Positions 28,031 through 36,448 of a stretch of 64,000 bases of DNA are shown here, in pieces (the stretch's first letter is position 1; each line of letters opens with the position of its first letter). The notes under the pieces are model-generated. The model saw only the letters and a program-made list of their open reading frames with translations, was not told the origin of the DNA and did no database searches. The position numbers were made by a program, and so were the translations under genes. Source of the DNA: Pedobacter panaciterrae (lineage in GTDB: Bacteria > Bacteroidota > Bacteroidia > Sphingobacteriales > Sphingobacteriaceae); contig NZ_JABMKW010000020.1 in assembly GCF_013204795.1 (NCBI RefSeq), positions 868,001 through 932,000 of the forward strand. The letters run 5' to 3'.

Positions 28031-28057
28031 TAAATTGAACTGAATCTGGTTAAAAAA

Positions 28058-28098
28058 ATAATCGTAGAAGAAAACCTCTGATTTTCTTCTACGATTAT
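28058..28098. terminator. Perfect 17-bp bidirectional terminator
   Basis: Arms 28058-28074 and 28082-28098 (ATAATCGTAGAAGAAAA) are exact reverse complements with a 7-base loop. A run of seven A to the left becomes the T-tract for the minus-strand VOC gene; the other side serves the lipoprotein gene. Confidence 0.85.
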
Positions 28099-28106
28099 AT
28101 ATATTG

Positions 28107-28949
28107 TTACGCATTTTCTAAATCTGCAATTATCAGTTTTTTCATTTTCATTAATGCCCCCATTACCCTCTGGCCACGAACAGGATCGCTAACCAATTTA
28201 CTTAATGCTTTAGGTATAATTTGCCAGCTTATCCCAAACGGGTCAGTTAACCAGCCACAGGCCACTTCTTTACCTCCATTGGCCGTTAACTGACCCCAGT
28301 ATTTATCAATTTCTTCCTGATTTTCACATTCTACAACCAAAGATATTGCATCTGTAAAACCAAAACCATGATTGGCTGAGCTATCCATTGCCATAGCTAC
28401 AAAATCCTTGATCTTAAATTGGGCATGCTTTACAAATTCTTCGTTATCATCATCTTCCTTCCTGTATTTTAGCACGCCCTGGATATTGGACTGAGGAAAC
28501 AGATCTGTGTAAAAATGAACTGCTTTTTCTGCTTTACCAGCGTTATCACCTGTAAACATTAATGTAGGACAAAACTTTTGAGGAGTCTGACTTTTATCTC
28601 CGGTGTACACCTGCCAAGATACACCATATTTATCTTGTACCCAGCCATATTTAGGGCTCCAATCGTAACTATCAAGCGCCATTAAGGCACTGCCACCTTC
28701 CATCAATTTATTCCAGTATCTTTCTGTTTCTTCTTCGCTTTCGCAGATGACCATGAATGAAATGGATGGGTTAGGTGATGAAGTTGGCCCATCATTAAGC
28801 AACATAAACTTTTGTCCGCTTAATTCAATTTGTATCACGAATGGAGAGGTTTGACTGATTTTTCCTTCTCCAAAAGTCTGGATATAAAAATCTGATGCTT
28901 CTGCAATCTTACCTCTGATGGTTAAACAAGGATAAATTAAATTTTTCAT
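28107..28949 (-). CDS. Double VOC-family protein (PhnB/3-demethylubiquinone methyltransferase-like)
   Basis: 280 residues made of two PF06983-type VOC domains: first about 1-115 (SISFMVICESEEETERYW, YGWVQDKYGVSWQVY), second about 125-260 (ISLVVECENQEEIDKYWGQL, CGWLTDPFGISWQI). Despite the family name these proteins are not methyltransferases; their reaction is unknown. Single transcription unit ending in the shared hairpin. Confidence 0.88.
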   Translation of the reverse strand: MKNLIYPCLTIRGKIAEASDFYIQTFGEGKISQTSPFVIQIELSGQKFMLLNDGPTSSPNPSISFMVICESEEETERYWNKLMEGGSALMALDSYDWSPKYGWVQDKYGVSWQVYTGDKSQTPQKFCPTLMFTGDNAGKAEKAVHFYTDLFPQSNIQGVLKYRKEDDDNEEFVKHAQFKIKDFVAMAMDSSANHGFGFTDAISLVVECENQEEIDKYWGQLTANGGKEVACGWLTDPFGISWQIIPKALSKLVSDPVRGQRVMGALMKMKKLIIADLENA

Positions 28950-29037
28950 AGTCTTAAGGTTTAAATATTTACTTATACTAAGGTACTATACTTAAACAGA
29001 TTCTATGATGGGCATAACCGACAATAAAAGGGGTAAA

Positions 29038-29974
29038 TTATGACAACCATTCTTCTAGTCTACTAATGGTATCCTCATAAAAGATCTTGTAAGTATCCTT
29101 TGTTACATAGCCAATATGAGGTGTAGCCAACACATTATCTAGCCTACGAAAAGGATGCTCAGCTGGCAGTGGTTCAGTATCGTAAACATCTAAAGCCGCT
29201 CCTGCAATTTTATTGGTTACCAATACATTAATCAAGTCGGCCTCATTTACAAGGGGGCCTCTCGATGTATTGATAAGGTAAGCCGTTGATTTCATCAAAT
29301 TAAGTTCTGATGAAGTTACAATGTTTCTGGAGCGTGAGCTTAATACTAAATGTAGGGTCACAAAGTCAGCCGTTTTAAAGAGGTCTTCTTTACTAACCAG
29401 TCTTACGCCGTGTTCATTTGCCTTCTCTAAAGTAAGGTTTTCACTCCAGGCAATCACCTCCATCTCAAAAGCCTTTGCATAACGAGCTATTGTACTTCCA
29501 ATATTGCCTAAACCAATAATCCCAATGGTTTTCCCTTTTTAAATCCACCCCCACTTCTCTTTGCCAGTTACCCTCTCTTAAAGCTGTCGATTCTGCAACA
29601 ACATTTCTTGCCATTGCCAGCAATAGTGCCCAGGTTATTTCCGGCGCGCCACTAGCATGATATCCGGTAATTGAAATGGCAATCCCCAATTCTTCTGCAG
29701 CTTTTGCATCTATGGAGGCATTACGTCTGCCTGTTGAAACAATAAGCTTCAAATTAGGTAAACTAGATAAGATTTCTCTTGACAAAGGTGTCCTTTCGCG
29801 CATTACACAGATGGCCTGAAATTGCTGCAAGGTCCGTATAACTTCTGCTTGCGAAGCCATATGGTAATTGAATACGGTAATGTGGGCCTTTTTATGAACG
29901 TTGGTCCAATCGCCAAATGAAAAAGCTACATTTTGATAATCATCCAATATGGCGATTTGGGGAAGTGTTTTCAT
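29038..29974 (-). pseudogene. D-2-hydroxyacid dehydrogenase split by a frameshift
   Basis: Two abutting frames together make one dehydrogenase of about 311 residues. The first (29974 to about 29540) gives MKTLPQIAILDDYQNVA up to REVGVDLK; the second, from the same A-run to 29038, continues with the NAD motif GIIGLGNIG and the catalytic residues in LINTSRGP, YDTEPLP and TPHIGYV. Deleting one base in the five-A run (plus strand 29536-29540) restores VDLKGKTIGIIGLGNIG exactly. All catalytic residues survive in the rejoined frame, so the lesion is recent, a sequencing error, or tolerated slippage. The internal ATG at 29463 is not a natural start. An intact paralogue lies at 34965. Confidence 0.88.
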
Positions 29975-30251
29975 TGTTGTTATTTTTTATGAAGTGTAAG
30001 TCTGTGATTAAAATTAGGAATAAATAGTTCTACTGTCAGAGAGACATCACGAAGAAGTTACAAATGATTCAAATAAAACCGATAAGCAAGCAGATATGAT
30101 CTTTTTAGATCAAAGAACTAATTAGAATTTCAATTCAGACTGATAGTATTGATAGTTATAACAACTCAATTCTTGAATTTATTAAGACACTATTAAATTG
30201 TATAGCATAAAAAGTTATATTTAGTACTTGTTAGGTACTATATAATATCAG

Positions 30252-33200
30252 ATGATCAGATTCGCAAAAAAGAGAACCAAGGTTACTCTTACAATTTTGG
30301 CGGGTGTTGTAATTGCGCTCTTTACCCTGCAATTCACACCAACAAGCACTACTCCGCTCCAATTAAAGAAAGGGACTCACATAGTCCTTATAGGAAACAA
30401 TTTGGGATCAAGAATGATGAACTATGGACATTTCGAAACAGAAATGCATTTGCGATATCCAGAGCTCAACTTGTATATAAGAAATATGTGCGATGGAGGG
30501 AACACTCCTGGTTTCCGGCCACATGCCAGCAGAGTGTCGCCATGGGCCTTTCCTGGAGCAGAAAAATTCCAAACAGAGCTTGCCAACAATTCAGATAGCG
30601 AGGGTCATTTTGAAACCGAAGATCAATGGCTTACCATACTAAAAGCCGATATAGTTATTGCGTTCTTTGGATACAATGAATCTTTTGAAGGGCCAAAGGG
30701 CCTTGAAAATTACAAGGCCGAACTTGATGCCTTTATTAAACATACTTTAAAACAGCAGTACAACGGTGTTTCTACTCCTCAATTGGCCATCGTTTCGCCA
30801 ATTGCATTCGAAGATCTTTCTAAACAGTTTGATTTGCCCAATGGAAAACAGGAAAACATTAATCTTTCCTTGTATGCAGAGGCTATGAAAGAGATTGCGG
30901 CGAACAATAATGTACGCTTTGTTGATGTTTATTCGCCTACAAAAAAATGGTTTGAAACTACCGAAAAATACCTGACTATAGATGGATCACAGCTTAGTGA
31001 CACCGCCTATGCACGTTTCGCTCCTTTATTAGCTAATCAGATTTTTGGTGAAGTGGCAGCAAAAGCTGAAGAAAACAGGGCCCTTGTTCATGCAGCCGTA
31101 TTAGAGAAAAACTGGACATGGCACAATGATTTTAAAATTCCAAATGGCGTACATGCGTATGGGCGCAGATACGATCCTTTTGGGCCTGATAATTATCCTG
31201 CAGAGATTAAAAGACTCCGCGAAATGACAGCAATAAGGGATACAGCAATTTGGAAAGCCGTAAAGGGTGAAAAAATGGATCTGGTTGCTGCGGATAAGAA
31301 TACAACCCCTCCTCCTGTAGTAAAAACAAATTATAATGCTGAAAGAAATGGGAGCTTGAAGTACTTATCTGGTGAGGAAGCGTTAGCAAAACTAAAAGTG
31401 GCTCCAGGTTTTAAAATAGAACTGTTTGCCTCAGAAAAAGAATTTCCGGATTTGGCTAAACCTTGCCAGATCACTTTTGATAATAAAGGCAGATTATGGG
31501 TGGCAACCATGCCTAGTTACCCGCATTACAAACCTGGGGATGCTAAGCCTAATGATAAGTTGATTATTTTAGAAGATACAAATAATGATGGAAAAGCCGA
31601 TAAACAGACCGTTTTTGCGGATGGACTACATCTTCCGTTAGGTTTTGAAATCACTGCCGAAGGGGTTTACCTTTCACAAGGAACAAACTTTGTGCTTTTA
31701 AAAGATACTGATGGCGACGGCAAAGCAGACAAAAAAGAAATTCTGTTGAGCGGTTTTGATGATCATGATACCCATCACAATATACACGCCTTTACTACCG
31801 ATCCTTCAGGAGCTATATATATGGGCGAGGGTGTGTTTTTGCACACAAACGTAGAAACATCTTATGGGCCTGTTAGAGCTACCAATGGTGGCTTCTATCG
31901 CTACAGTCCGCAATTACATAAGTTAGAACGTACAGCACAACCATACGTACCTAATCCCTGGGGTATTGCCTTTGATCAGTGGGGACAGAATTTTTATGCA
32001 GAAACATCGAGCCCAGACGTATGCTGGATGTTGCCAGTTTCGGTAAAACCAAGATATGGAGTGTTTACCGAGAAATCCAGAGATTTATTACAACCTGAAC
32101 ATCGTGTTCGTCCTACCTCTGGTTTGGAGTTTGTTTCAAGTCGGCACTTCCCTGATGAACTGCAAGGAGATTTTTTAATAAATAATACGATCGGTTTCTT
32201 AGGTACTAAAGAACATACTCTTGTTGACGATGGAACGGGATATAAAAGCAGACACAGACAGGATTTACTAATAGCAGAAGACAAAAATTTTAGGCCGGTA
32301 GATATGGAGTTTGCGCCTGATGGTTCTTTATACGTTGCCGATTGGCACAACATCTTAATCGGACACATGCAACACAATGCCCGGGATCCGTTAAGAGACC
32401 ATGTACATGGTCGAATTTACAAAATCACCTACCCTTCTCGTCCGCTAGTAAAACCAGTAAAAATTGCAGATGCAAGCATTCCGGAGCTTTTGGAGAACCT
32501 GAAGTTACCAGAAGACAGAACACGATCACGTACACGATCTGAGTTGCGCGGACGTAAAGTTTCTGACGTGCTTATTGAGGTGAAAACATGGGTGGCTAAA
32601 TTGGATAAAAATGATCCTAGATATGAGCACAACCTTTTGGAGGCACTTTGGGTAACCTGGGGGTTAAATAAAGTAGACGATCAGTTACTTAGACAGTTGC
32701 TAAAAGCAAAGGATTTCCATGCAAGGGCAGCTGCGGTAAGAGTGTTAAGATACACAGGACATCAGATAGCCGATCAGCCGGAATTGTTAATGCAGTCTGC
32801 GGCCGATGAAAACGGCAGGGTTCGACTTGAAGTGATTGCTGCCGCATCTTGGTTACCTAAAGATAAAGCATTACCTATAGAGCTGGAAGTTAGCAAAAAA
32901 CCTCTTGATGATTGGATGAGAGCACCTTATGAAACTGCTATAGCTCACTTAAACGGAAGATCTGTAGCAGAGAAAAAAGGAGAAAAGCTGACCACAGCTT
33001 TGAGTGGCGAAGAGCGCAAGCTCTTTGTAAAAGGACGAGCAATATTTGCTAAAGAAGGTTTTTGCATTACCTGCCATCAGGGAGATGGTAAAGGTTTGCC
33101 ATCATCTGGATTTCCTCCAATTACAGGATCAAAATGGGTTACGGGAAGTCAGGACCGCTTAATTAAGCTGGTACTAAAAGGCTTACAGGGATCAATTGAA

Positions 33201-33425
33201 ATTAAAGGTAAAAAATATAGTGGACAAGTACCAATGACTCCTTTTGGAGGTATGCTAAAAGATGAAGAGGTAGCTGCGGTACTTACTTATGTGAGAAACT
33301 CATTCGGTAATCAGGCATCAGCTATTTCTCCTGCAAAAGTTAAGCAGGTGCGCAATGCAACGAAAGCTAAAACAGGTTTTTATTCTCCGGCTGAGCTGTT
33401 AAAACAACATCCATTGGAGAAATAG
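30252..33425 (+). CDS. PVC-type haem-binding protein: SGNH-like, propeller dehydrogenase and cytochrome c domains
   Basis: 1057 residues. An N-terminal membrane anchor/signal (LAGVVIALFTLQF) is followed by an SGNH-hydrolase-like domain at about 38-275 (HIVLIGNNLGSRMM; ADIVIAFFGYNES), a membrane-bound-dehydrogenase propeller at about 385-730 (VAPGFKIELFASEKEF, TDPSGAIYMGEGVF, PDGSLYVADWHN), a HEAT-like helical region, and a cytochrome c domain with CITCH near residue 937-941 and distal Met in VPMTPFGG. Two EF-hand-like loops (DTNNDGKAD, DTDGDGKAD) suggest calcium. It would oxidise a sugar-related substrate in the periplasm and pass electrons to the chain. The ThuA/isomerase/enolase operon beyond the IS element is a plausible partner pathway. 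Confidence 0.88.
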   Translation: MIRFAKKRTKVTLTILAGVVIALFTLQFTPTSTTPLQLKKGTHIVLIGNNLGSRMMNYGHFETEMHLRYPELNLYIRNMCDGGNTPGFRPHASRVSPWAFPGAEKFQTELANNSDSEGHFETEDQWLTILKADIVIAFFGYNESFEGPKGLENYKAELDAFIKHTLKQQYNGVSTPQLAIVSPIAFEDLSKQFDLPNGKQENINLSLYAEAMKEIAANNNVRFVDVYSPTKKWFETTEKYLTIDGSQLSDTAYARFAPLLANQIFGEVAAKAEENRALVHAAVLEKNWTWHNDFKIPNGVHAYGRRYDPFGPDNYPAEIKRLREMTAIRDTAIWKAVKGEKMDLVAADKNTTPPPVVKTNYNAERNGSLKYLSGEEALAKLKVAPGFKIELFASEKEFPDLAKPCQITFDNKGRLWVATMPSYPHYKPGDAKPNDKLIILEDTNNDGKADKQTVFADGLHLPLGFEITAEGVYLSQGTNFVLLKDTDGDGKADKKEILLSGFDDHDTHHNIHAFTTDPSGAIYMGEGVFLHTNVETSYGPVRATNGGFYRYSPQLHKLERTAQPYVPNPWGIAFDQWGQNFYAETSSPDVCWMLPVSVKPRYGVFTEKSRDLLQPEHRVRPTSGLEFVSSRHFPDELQGDFLINNTIGFLGTKEHTLVDDGTGYKSRHRQDLLIAEDKNFRPVDMEFAPDGSLYVADWHNILIGHMQHNARDPLRDHVHGRIYKITYPSRPLVKPVKIADASIPELLENLKLPEDRTRSRTRSELRGRKVSDVLIEVKTWVAKLDKNDPRYEHNLLEALWVTWGLNKVDDQLLRQLLKAKDFHARAAAVRVLRYTGHQIADQPELLMQSAADENGRVRLEVIAAASWLPKDKALPIELEVSKKPLDDWMRAPYETAIAHLNGRSVAEKKGEKLTTALSGEERKLFVKGRAIFAKEGFCITCHQGDGKGLPSSGFPPITGSKWVTGSQDRLIKLVLKGLQGSIEIKGKKYSGQVPMTPFGGMLKDEEVAAVLTYVRNSFGNQASAISPAKVKQVRNATKAKTGFYSPAELLKQHPLEK

Positions 33426-33457
33426 CCCCAGTAAATTAAAACACTCGTTAATGCTCT

Positions 33458-33535
33458 CGTCATCTCGACGATAGGAGAGATCTCTTGACTACAAAGCAAA
33501 TTGGCATAACCAAGAGATCTCTCCTATCGTCGTAT
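33458..33535. repeat. Dispersed palindromic repeat, copy 2, interrupted by the IS110 element
   Basis: The left arm 33458-33487 matches copy 1 closely (CGTCATCTCGACGATAGG to GATCTCTTG). The right arm begins at 33511 and runs CAAGAGATCTCTCCTATCGTCG, then stops matching at 33533. The missing outer end (ATGACG) is found on the far side of the IS element at 34905-34910. The IS therefore lies within this arm. Confidence 0.82.
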
Positions 33536-33644
33536 TCTAGGTTAATCATACTTCCAAATTTTATTTAAAAAAGTTCTTTAGGTAGTCCAATTAATTTTAA
33601 AGATTGACTATGTTGGTTCTTTAGCATAACGGAAATGTTGGCTT

Positions 33645-34637
33645 TTAAGCTGCCCTTTGATAGTTCTCTATGTATATTTCACCTCGTTTAACAAGAGAGA
33701 ACATCCTTAAAATGAGTTTGAACTTTACGTTGTTTAAGACCAGGTTATAGCATTTAGTTTGTTGTTTACGTTCTGCATAGGCCGCAAGCTCAGGATCATG
33801 TCTCATTGCTGTTTTTGCAGCCTGATTAAGTTCCTGCTTCAGCTCCTTATGAGCAAGGTGACTAACTTTAGGCTTGCCTTTTATACTTGTCCCGGAAGTA
33901 TTGCTAAATGGTATCACACCGACATAGACAGCGTATTTCCTTGCGTCTGGAAAGGACGTGAAGTTCTCTGTATATGCAATGGTCATCCAGGCGTTTACTT
34001 TACCAATACCTTTAATGCTGGTAATTATACGGTAGTTCTGAAGCATTTCCTTATCCATGCTGATCAGGACCTGGATCTCCTTTTCTATCTCAAGCTGGTG
34101 CTTTTGGTTAGCTTTTATTTTAGTTTTGATGATTTTGGTAATGGCATCTGTTTTCTCTACTGAATATATATGCCTTCTTTCCTTAAGGGTACTGTCCAGT
34201 CCGGCTTTTTCTCTTACTATCCGCTTGCGGAAGGAAAGCAGTTGCCTCAGAGACAGCATGTTGACACTCAGAGGTCTTGAGGGTTTGAGCCGCTTGATTT
34301 TATCTTCACCATACTGGCCGATACGAAAGGAATCATCCTTATCGTTTTTACCTCTGACCATGCCCATTGAGTTCTTGATCTCCAGCCCCGGCACTCTGGT
34401 ATAAGCGATGAAATGAGATTCGCAGAATTGAATAAAACGGTACTCATAACCGCCTGTGAATTCCATCACTACTAAGGTCTGTTTAAGGGCAATGGTATTG
34501 GTTTTACACCACTTTTTAAACAGACTGAACCCTTTACTTTGGTTCTCGATTTTAAGGTGGAGCCCCCGTGAGGCACAACTGATGTCAAGTGTAAGTTTAG
34601 ATACATCAACACCCAAAATAACATTCCAGTCTTTCAT
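33645..34637 (-). CDS. IS110-family DEDD transposase (bridge-RNA-guided recombinase family)
   Basis: 330 residues, near the 326 of IS621. The N-terminal RuvC-like DEDD_Tnp_IS110 domain has the four acidic residues D11 (GVDVSK), E59 (VMEFTGGYE), D99 and D102 (GKNDKDD). A coiled-coil region about 140-200 follows. The C-terminal Transposase_20 domain starts at SIKGIGKVNAW and holds the catalytic-serine region SNTSGTSIKGK (S248 or S251). Known members cut and join DNA through a serine and are guided by an RNA encoded next to the gene. No frameshift or stop, so it may be active. Confidence 0.95.
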   Translation of the reverse strand: MKDWNVILGVDVSKLTLDISCASRGLHLKIENQSKGFSLFKKWCKTNTIALKQTLVVMEFTGGYEYRFIQFCESHFIAYTRVPGLEIKNSMGMVRGKNDKDDSFRIGQYGEDKIKRLKPSRPLSVNMLSLRQLLSFRKRIVREKAGLDSTLKERRHIYSVEKTDAITKIIKTKIKANQKHQLEIEKEIQVLISMDKEMLQNYRIITSIKGIGKVNAWMTIAYTENFTSFPDARKYAVYVGVIPFSNTSGTSIKGKPKVSHLAHKELKQELNQAAKTAMRHDPELAAYAERKQQTKCYNLVLNNVKFKLILRMFSLVKRGEIYIENYQRAA

Positions 34638-34664
34638 ACGTTTATATTTTAAGTATTTTTAAAT

Positions 34665-34801
34665 AATTGCCCTTTGCCGATCACCTTTGATAGATCAAAG
34701 AAAGTATTCTAGCTAGGCCTTGAGCAATTAATAAAAGGCAGGGACTTATACGACGCTAGGTTCTGGCAAACTAGAGATGACGAAAGTTCACCCTGCCTTT
34801 T
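34665..34801 (-). ncRNA. Predicted bridge (guide) RNA of the IS110 element
   Basis: Read on the minus strand, two stem-loops follow each other. The first has an 11-bp stem (34791-34801 with 34733-34743, AAAAGGCAGGG type); its loop carries CGTCAT (34782-34777), equal to the left target flank, and CTAGCGTCGTAT (34759-34748), matching plus-strand flank 33524-33535 at 11 of 12 bases. The second has an 8-bp stem (34722-34729 with 34665-34672) and an apical 6-bp hairpin (34685-34700); its loop carries CTAGAATAC (34712-34704), equal to the element's 3' end, and TCAAAGGTGAT (34690-34680), complementary to the element's 5' end at 9 of 11. Order target loop then donor loop is that of IS621. The RNA probably starts further upstream; a near-consensus -7 box sits at 34842-34848. 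Confidence 0.72.
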
Positions 34802-34880
34802 TTTAAACGCTATTCATTTCATTTCTAGTCTCTTTCTTAGCCAAATTACAAGGGTGATTAACTTAGCCAGTAAATAAAAA

Positions 34881-34906
34881 ATCTCCTTTGATTAACCAAA
34901 GGAGAT
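34881..34906 (-). terminator. Perfect 10-bp hairpin with T-run at the 5' end of the IS element
   Basis: Arms 34881-34890 and 34897-34906 (ATCTCCTTTG) enclose a 6-base loop; on the minus strand six T follow at once. It starts exactly at the inferred AT core. It would stop transcripts entering the element from the dehydrogenase gene at 34965 and also terminate that operon. Confidence 0.75.
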
Positions 34907-34964
34907 GACGGTGTGCGATTTAAGTTTCAGAATGACGTAAACAGTAACAGAATGAAGATTACTT

Positions 34965-35924
34965 TCAAACGCGATCATTAAGCACGCTAAAATTGAATAT
35001 GCTTTTGGCATCTGCTTTTTCGCCTGTAAGTACTGCTACCACATTTTTCACGGTAAGCACACACATTTGCCTATATGTTGAAGCCGTAAGGCTTCCAGAA
35101 TGTGGCGTAACAAGTGCACGGGAATGATGCAATATCGGGAAACCCGGAACAGGAGGTTCTTCAGGTAACACGTCAGCTGCAAACCCTGAAATCCTTTGCT
35201 TATTAAGTGCATTTAAAAGAGCTTCATGATCAATTAACGCACCCCTGGCAGTGTTAATCAATAAAGAATCAGGTTTCATTAAAGCCAATTGTTCTGCTCC
35301 TATTATTGTACCTGTTTCCTTAGTAAATGGTAAATGAAGACTAAGTACATCCGATTGTGCTAACACCTCATCCATTGACAAATAGGTATATGGAAGATCC
35401 TGCTTTGATCTGCTCCAATACAGAACTTTCATTCCAAATGCCTCGCCAAGTTTAGCTACACGTTTGCCTATATTCCCCATTCCCAAAACACCAAGTGTTT
35501 TTCCATTTAACTCATCACCAGCGTATTGATTGCGCCAATTCCAGTTATCTTGTTTAACCTGAGCAACAGATTCGTACATGTTGCGCATCAGCATCAACAT
35601 TAATGATAAAGTATGCTCGGCAATAGTTGCTGCATTTGAACCAGGTGCATTTATCACCATGATATTTCTGGCAGTAGCCTCCTGCACATCAACATTATCT
35701 AAACCAACCCCACACCTTGCAGCAACCTGCAAGGCTGGAATGGCTTCCATTAATGATTTATTTATTTGACCCTTACCACGGGTAATTACGGCATGAATCT
35801 CTTGATTTTTTAAAACAGCTGCTAAAGAAGCATCATCATATCCGGTAAATACGTTTACATGATCCTGAAGGATTTTTAATGCATCATCATCAATAGTTTC
35901 AAGCAATAAAACGCTCTTTTTCAT
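34965..35924 (-). CDS. D-isomer 2-hydroxyacid dehydrogenase
   Basis: 319 residues. NAD motif GVLGMGNIGKRVAKLG at about 148-163; catalytic arginine in INTARGALI, glutamate in DVLPEEPP and histidine in VTPHSGS are all present. It reduces a 2-keto acid or oxidises a D-2-hydroxy acid in the cytoplasm. Last gene of a five-gene operon with 3-50 base gaps; after an acid-sugar dehydratase it could handle a keto-deoxy acid or its cleavage product. It ends 58 bases before the IS-borne terminator. Confidence 0.92.
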   Translation of the reverse strand: MKKSVLLLETIDDDALKILQDHVNVFTGYDDASLAAVLKNQEIHAVITRGKGQINKSLMEAIPALQVAARCGVGLDNVDVQEATARNIMVINAPGSNAATIAEHTLSLMLMLMRNMYESVAQVKQDNWNWRNQYAGDELNGKTLGVLGMGNIGKRVAKLGEAFGMKVLYWSRSKQDLPYTYLSMDEVLAQSDVLSLHLPFTKETGTIIGAEQLALMKPDSLLINTARGALIDHEALLNALNKQRISGFAADVLPEEPPVPGFPILHHSRALVTPHSGSLTASTYRQMCVLTVKNVVAVLTGEKADAKSIFNFSVLNDRV

Positions 35925-35927
35925 TAG

Positions 35928-36413
35928 CTATTTATGATATAAGGTGGCATCATCAGATCTGAATCCTCTAAAATCATTTCTGTTTGAAACATACAAACCC
36001 TCTTCATAAAACTCATCCTTAAATATCAATGGATCTACTTCACCTCCCGGTGTCGAGGAAATTTCTACCAGGTTGCCTGCAGGATCGCGTACAAACATTT
36101 GCATGGCGCCATCAGGCAGTTGCCTAACCTTACCCCAAGGCTTAACGTCAATAACATTAAGTTCTTTCATGCGGAAGAAAATGCTGTTAAAGTCATCAAC
36201 CTGTACGCAGATATGTCCACGGAAGGAAGTGGTATCTTCCCATTCGGAAAGATGTAATTGCTGTTCATCATTAAATTTAAAAAACATTACAGGGTAGTCG
36301 AACCTAAATGCTGCAAGTGGTTCTAAACCTAGTTCATTTTGATAGAATTCTCCTGCTTTCTCCAGGTTGTCTACAATTAGTGTAACGTGATTAATTTTTA
36401 GTGCACGTGCCAT
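35928..36413 (-). CDS. VOC-family (glyoxalase/dioxygenase-like) protein
   Basis: 161 residues, one VOC domain with a C-terminal tail. Metal-type positions: H9 (INHVTLIVDNLEKAGEFY), H75 region (RGHICVQV) and E135 region (DPAGNLVEISS). The signature is that of the glyoxalase/fosfomycin-resistance/dioxygenase superfamily; the reaction here is unknown, perhaps a lactone or keto-acid step in the operon's pathway. Only three bases separate it from the downstream dehydrogenase. Confidence 0.85.
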   Translation of the reverse strand: MARALKINHVTLIVDNLEKAGEFYQNELGLEPLAAFRFDYPVMFFKFNDEQQLHLSEWEDTTSFRGHICVQVDDFNSIFFRMKELNVIDVKPWGKVRQLPDGAMQMFVRDPAGNLVEISSTPGGEVDPLIFKDEFYEEGLYVSNRNDFRGFRSDDATLYHK

Positions 36414-36448
36414 ATGTAAAAATTTATAAATACAATTTAATTACCTCT

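Larger units (their letters stand above)
33536..34906 (-). mobile_element. IS110-family insertion sequence, about 1371 bp, inserted in a palindromic repeat
   Basis: It contains one DEDD transposase gene, 109 bases of 3' and about 269 bases of 5' non-coding sequence. Ends are inferred from guide-like matches in the 5' region: both junctions share AT (33534-33535 and 34905-34906), which would be the core dinucleotide. IS110 elements lack terminal inverted repeats, as here. In transposase orientation the element begins CTCCTTTGG and ends CCTAGA. An alternative right boundary near 34773 is considered in the findings. Only one copy is present in the window. Confidence 0.75.

Noticed and set aside
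29038..29463. Stand-alone 141-residue dehydrogenase gene starting at ATG 29463.
   Set aside because: The ATG is internal to a conserved dehydrogenase frame; the piece lacks the N-terminal catalytic domain and joins the upstream frame after a one-base correction.
30222..30240. Short inverted repeat TAGTAC...GTACTA before the PVC-type gene as an operator.
   Set aside because: Six-bp arms in AT-rich sequence are not enough to call.
33759..34404. Two plus-strand frames opposite the transposase.
   Set aside because: Antisense shadows of the IS110 transposase; hydrophobic runs come from reverse-complement codons.
34774..34782. GAGATGACG as the remaining end of the interrupted repeat, giving a shorter IS (about 33533-34773).
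   Set aside because: It lies in the loop of an 11-bp stem, leaves too little 5' sequence for an IS110 element, and does not explain the matching donor segments; the copy at 34902-34910 fits better. Kept as an alternative in the findings.
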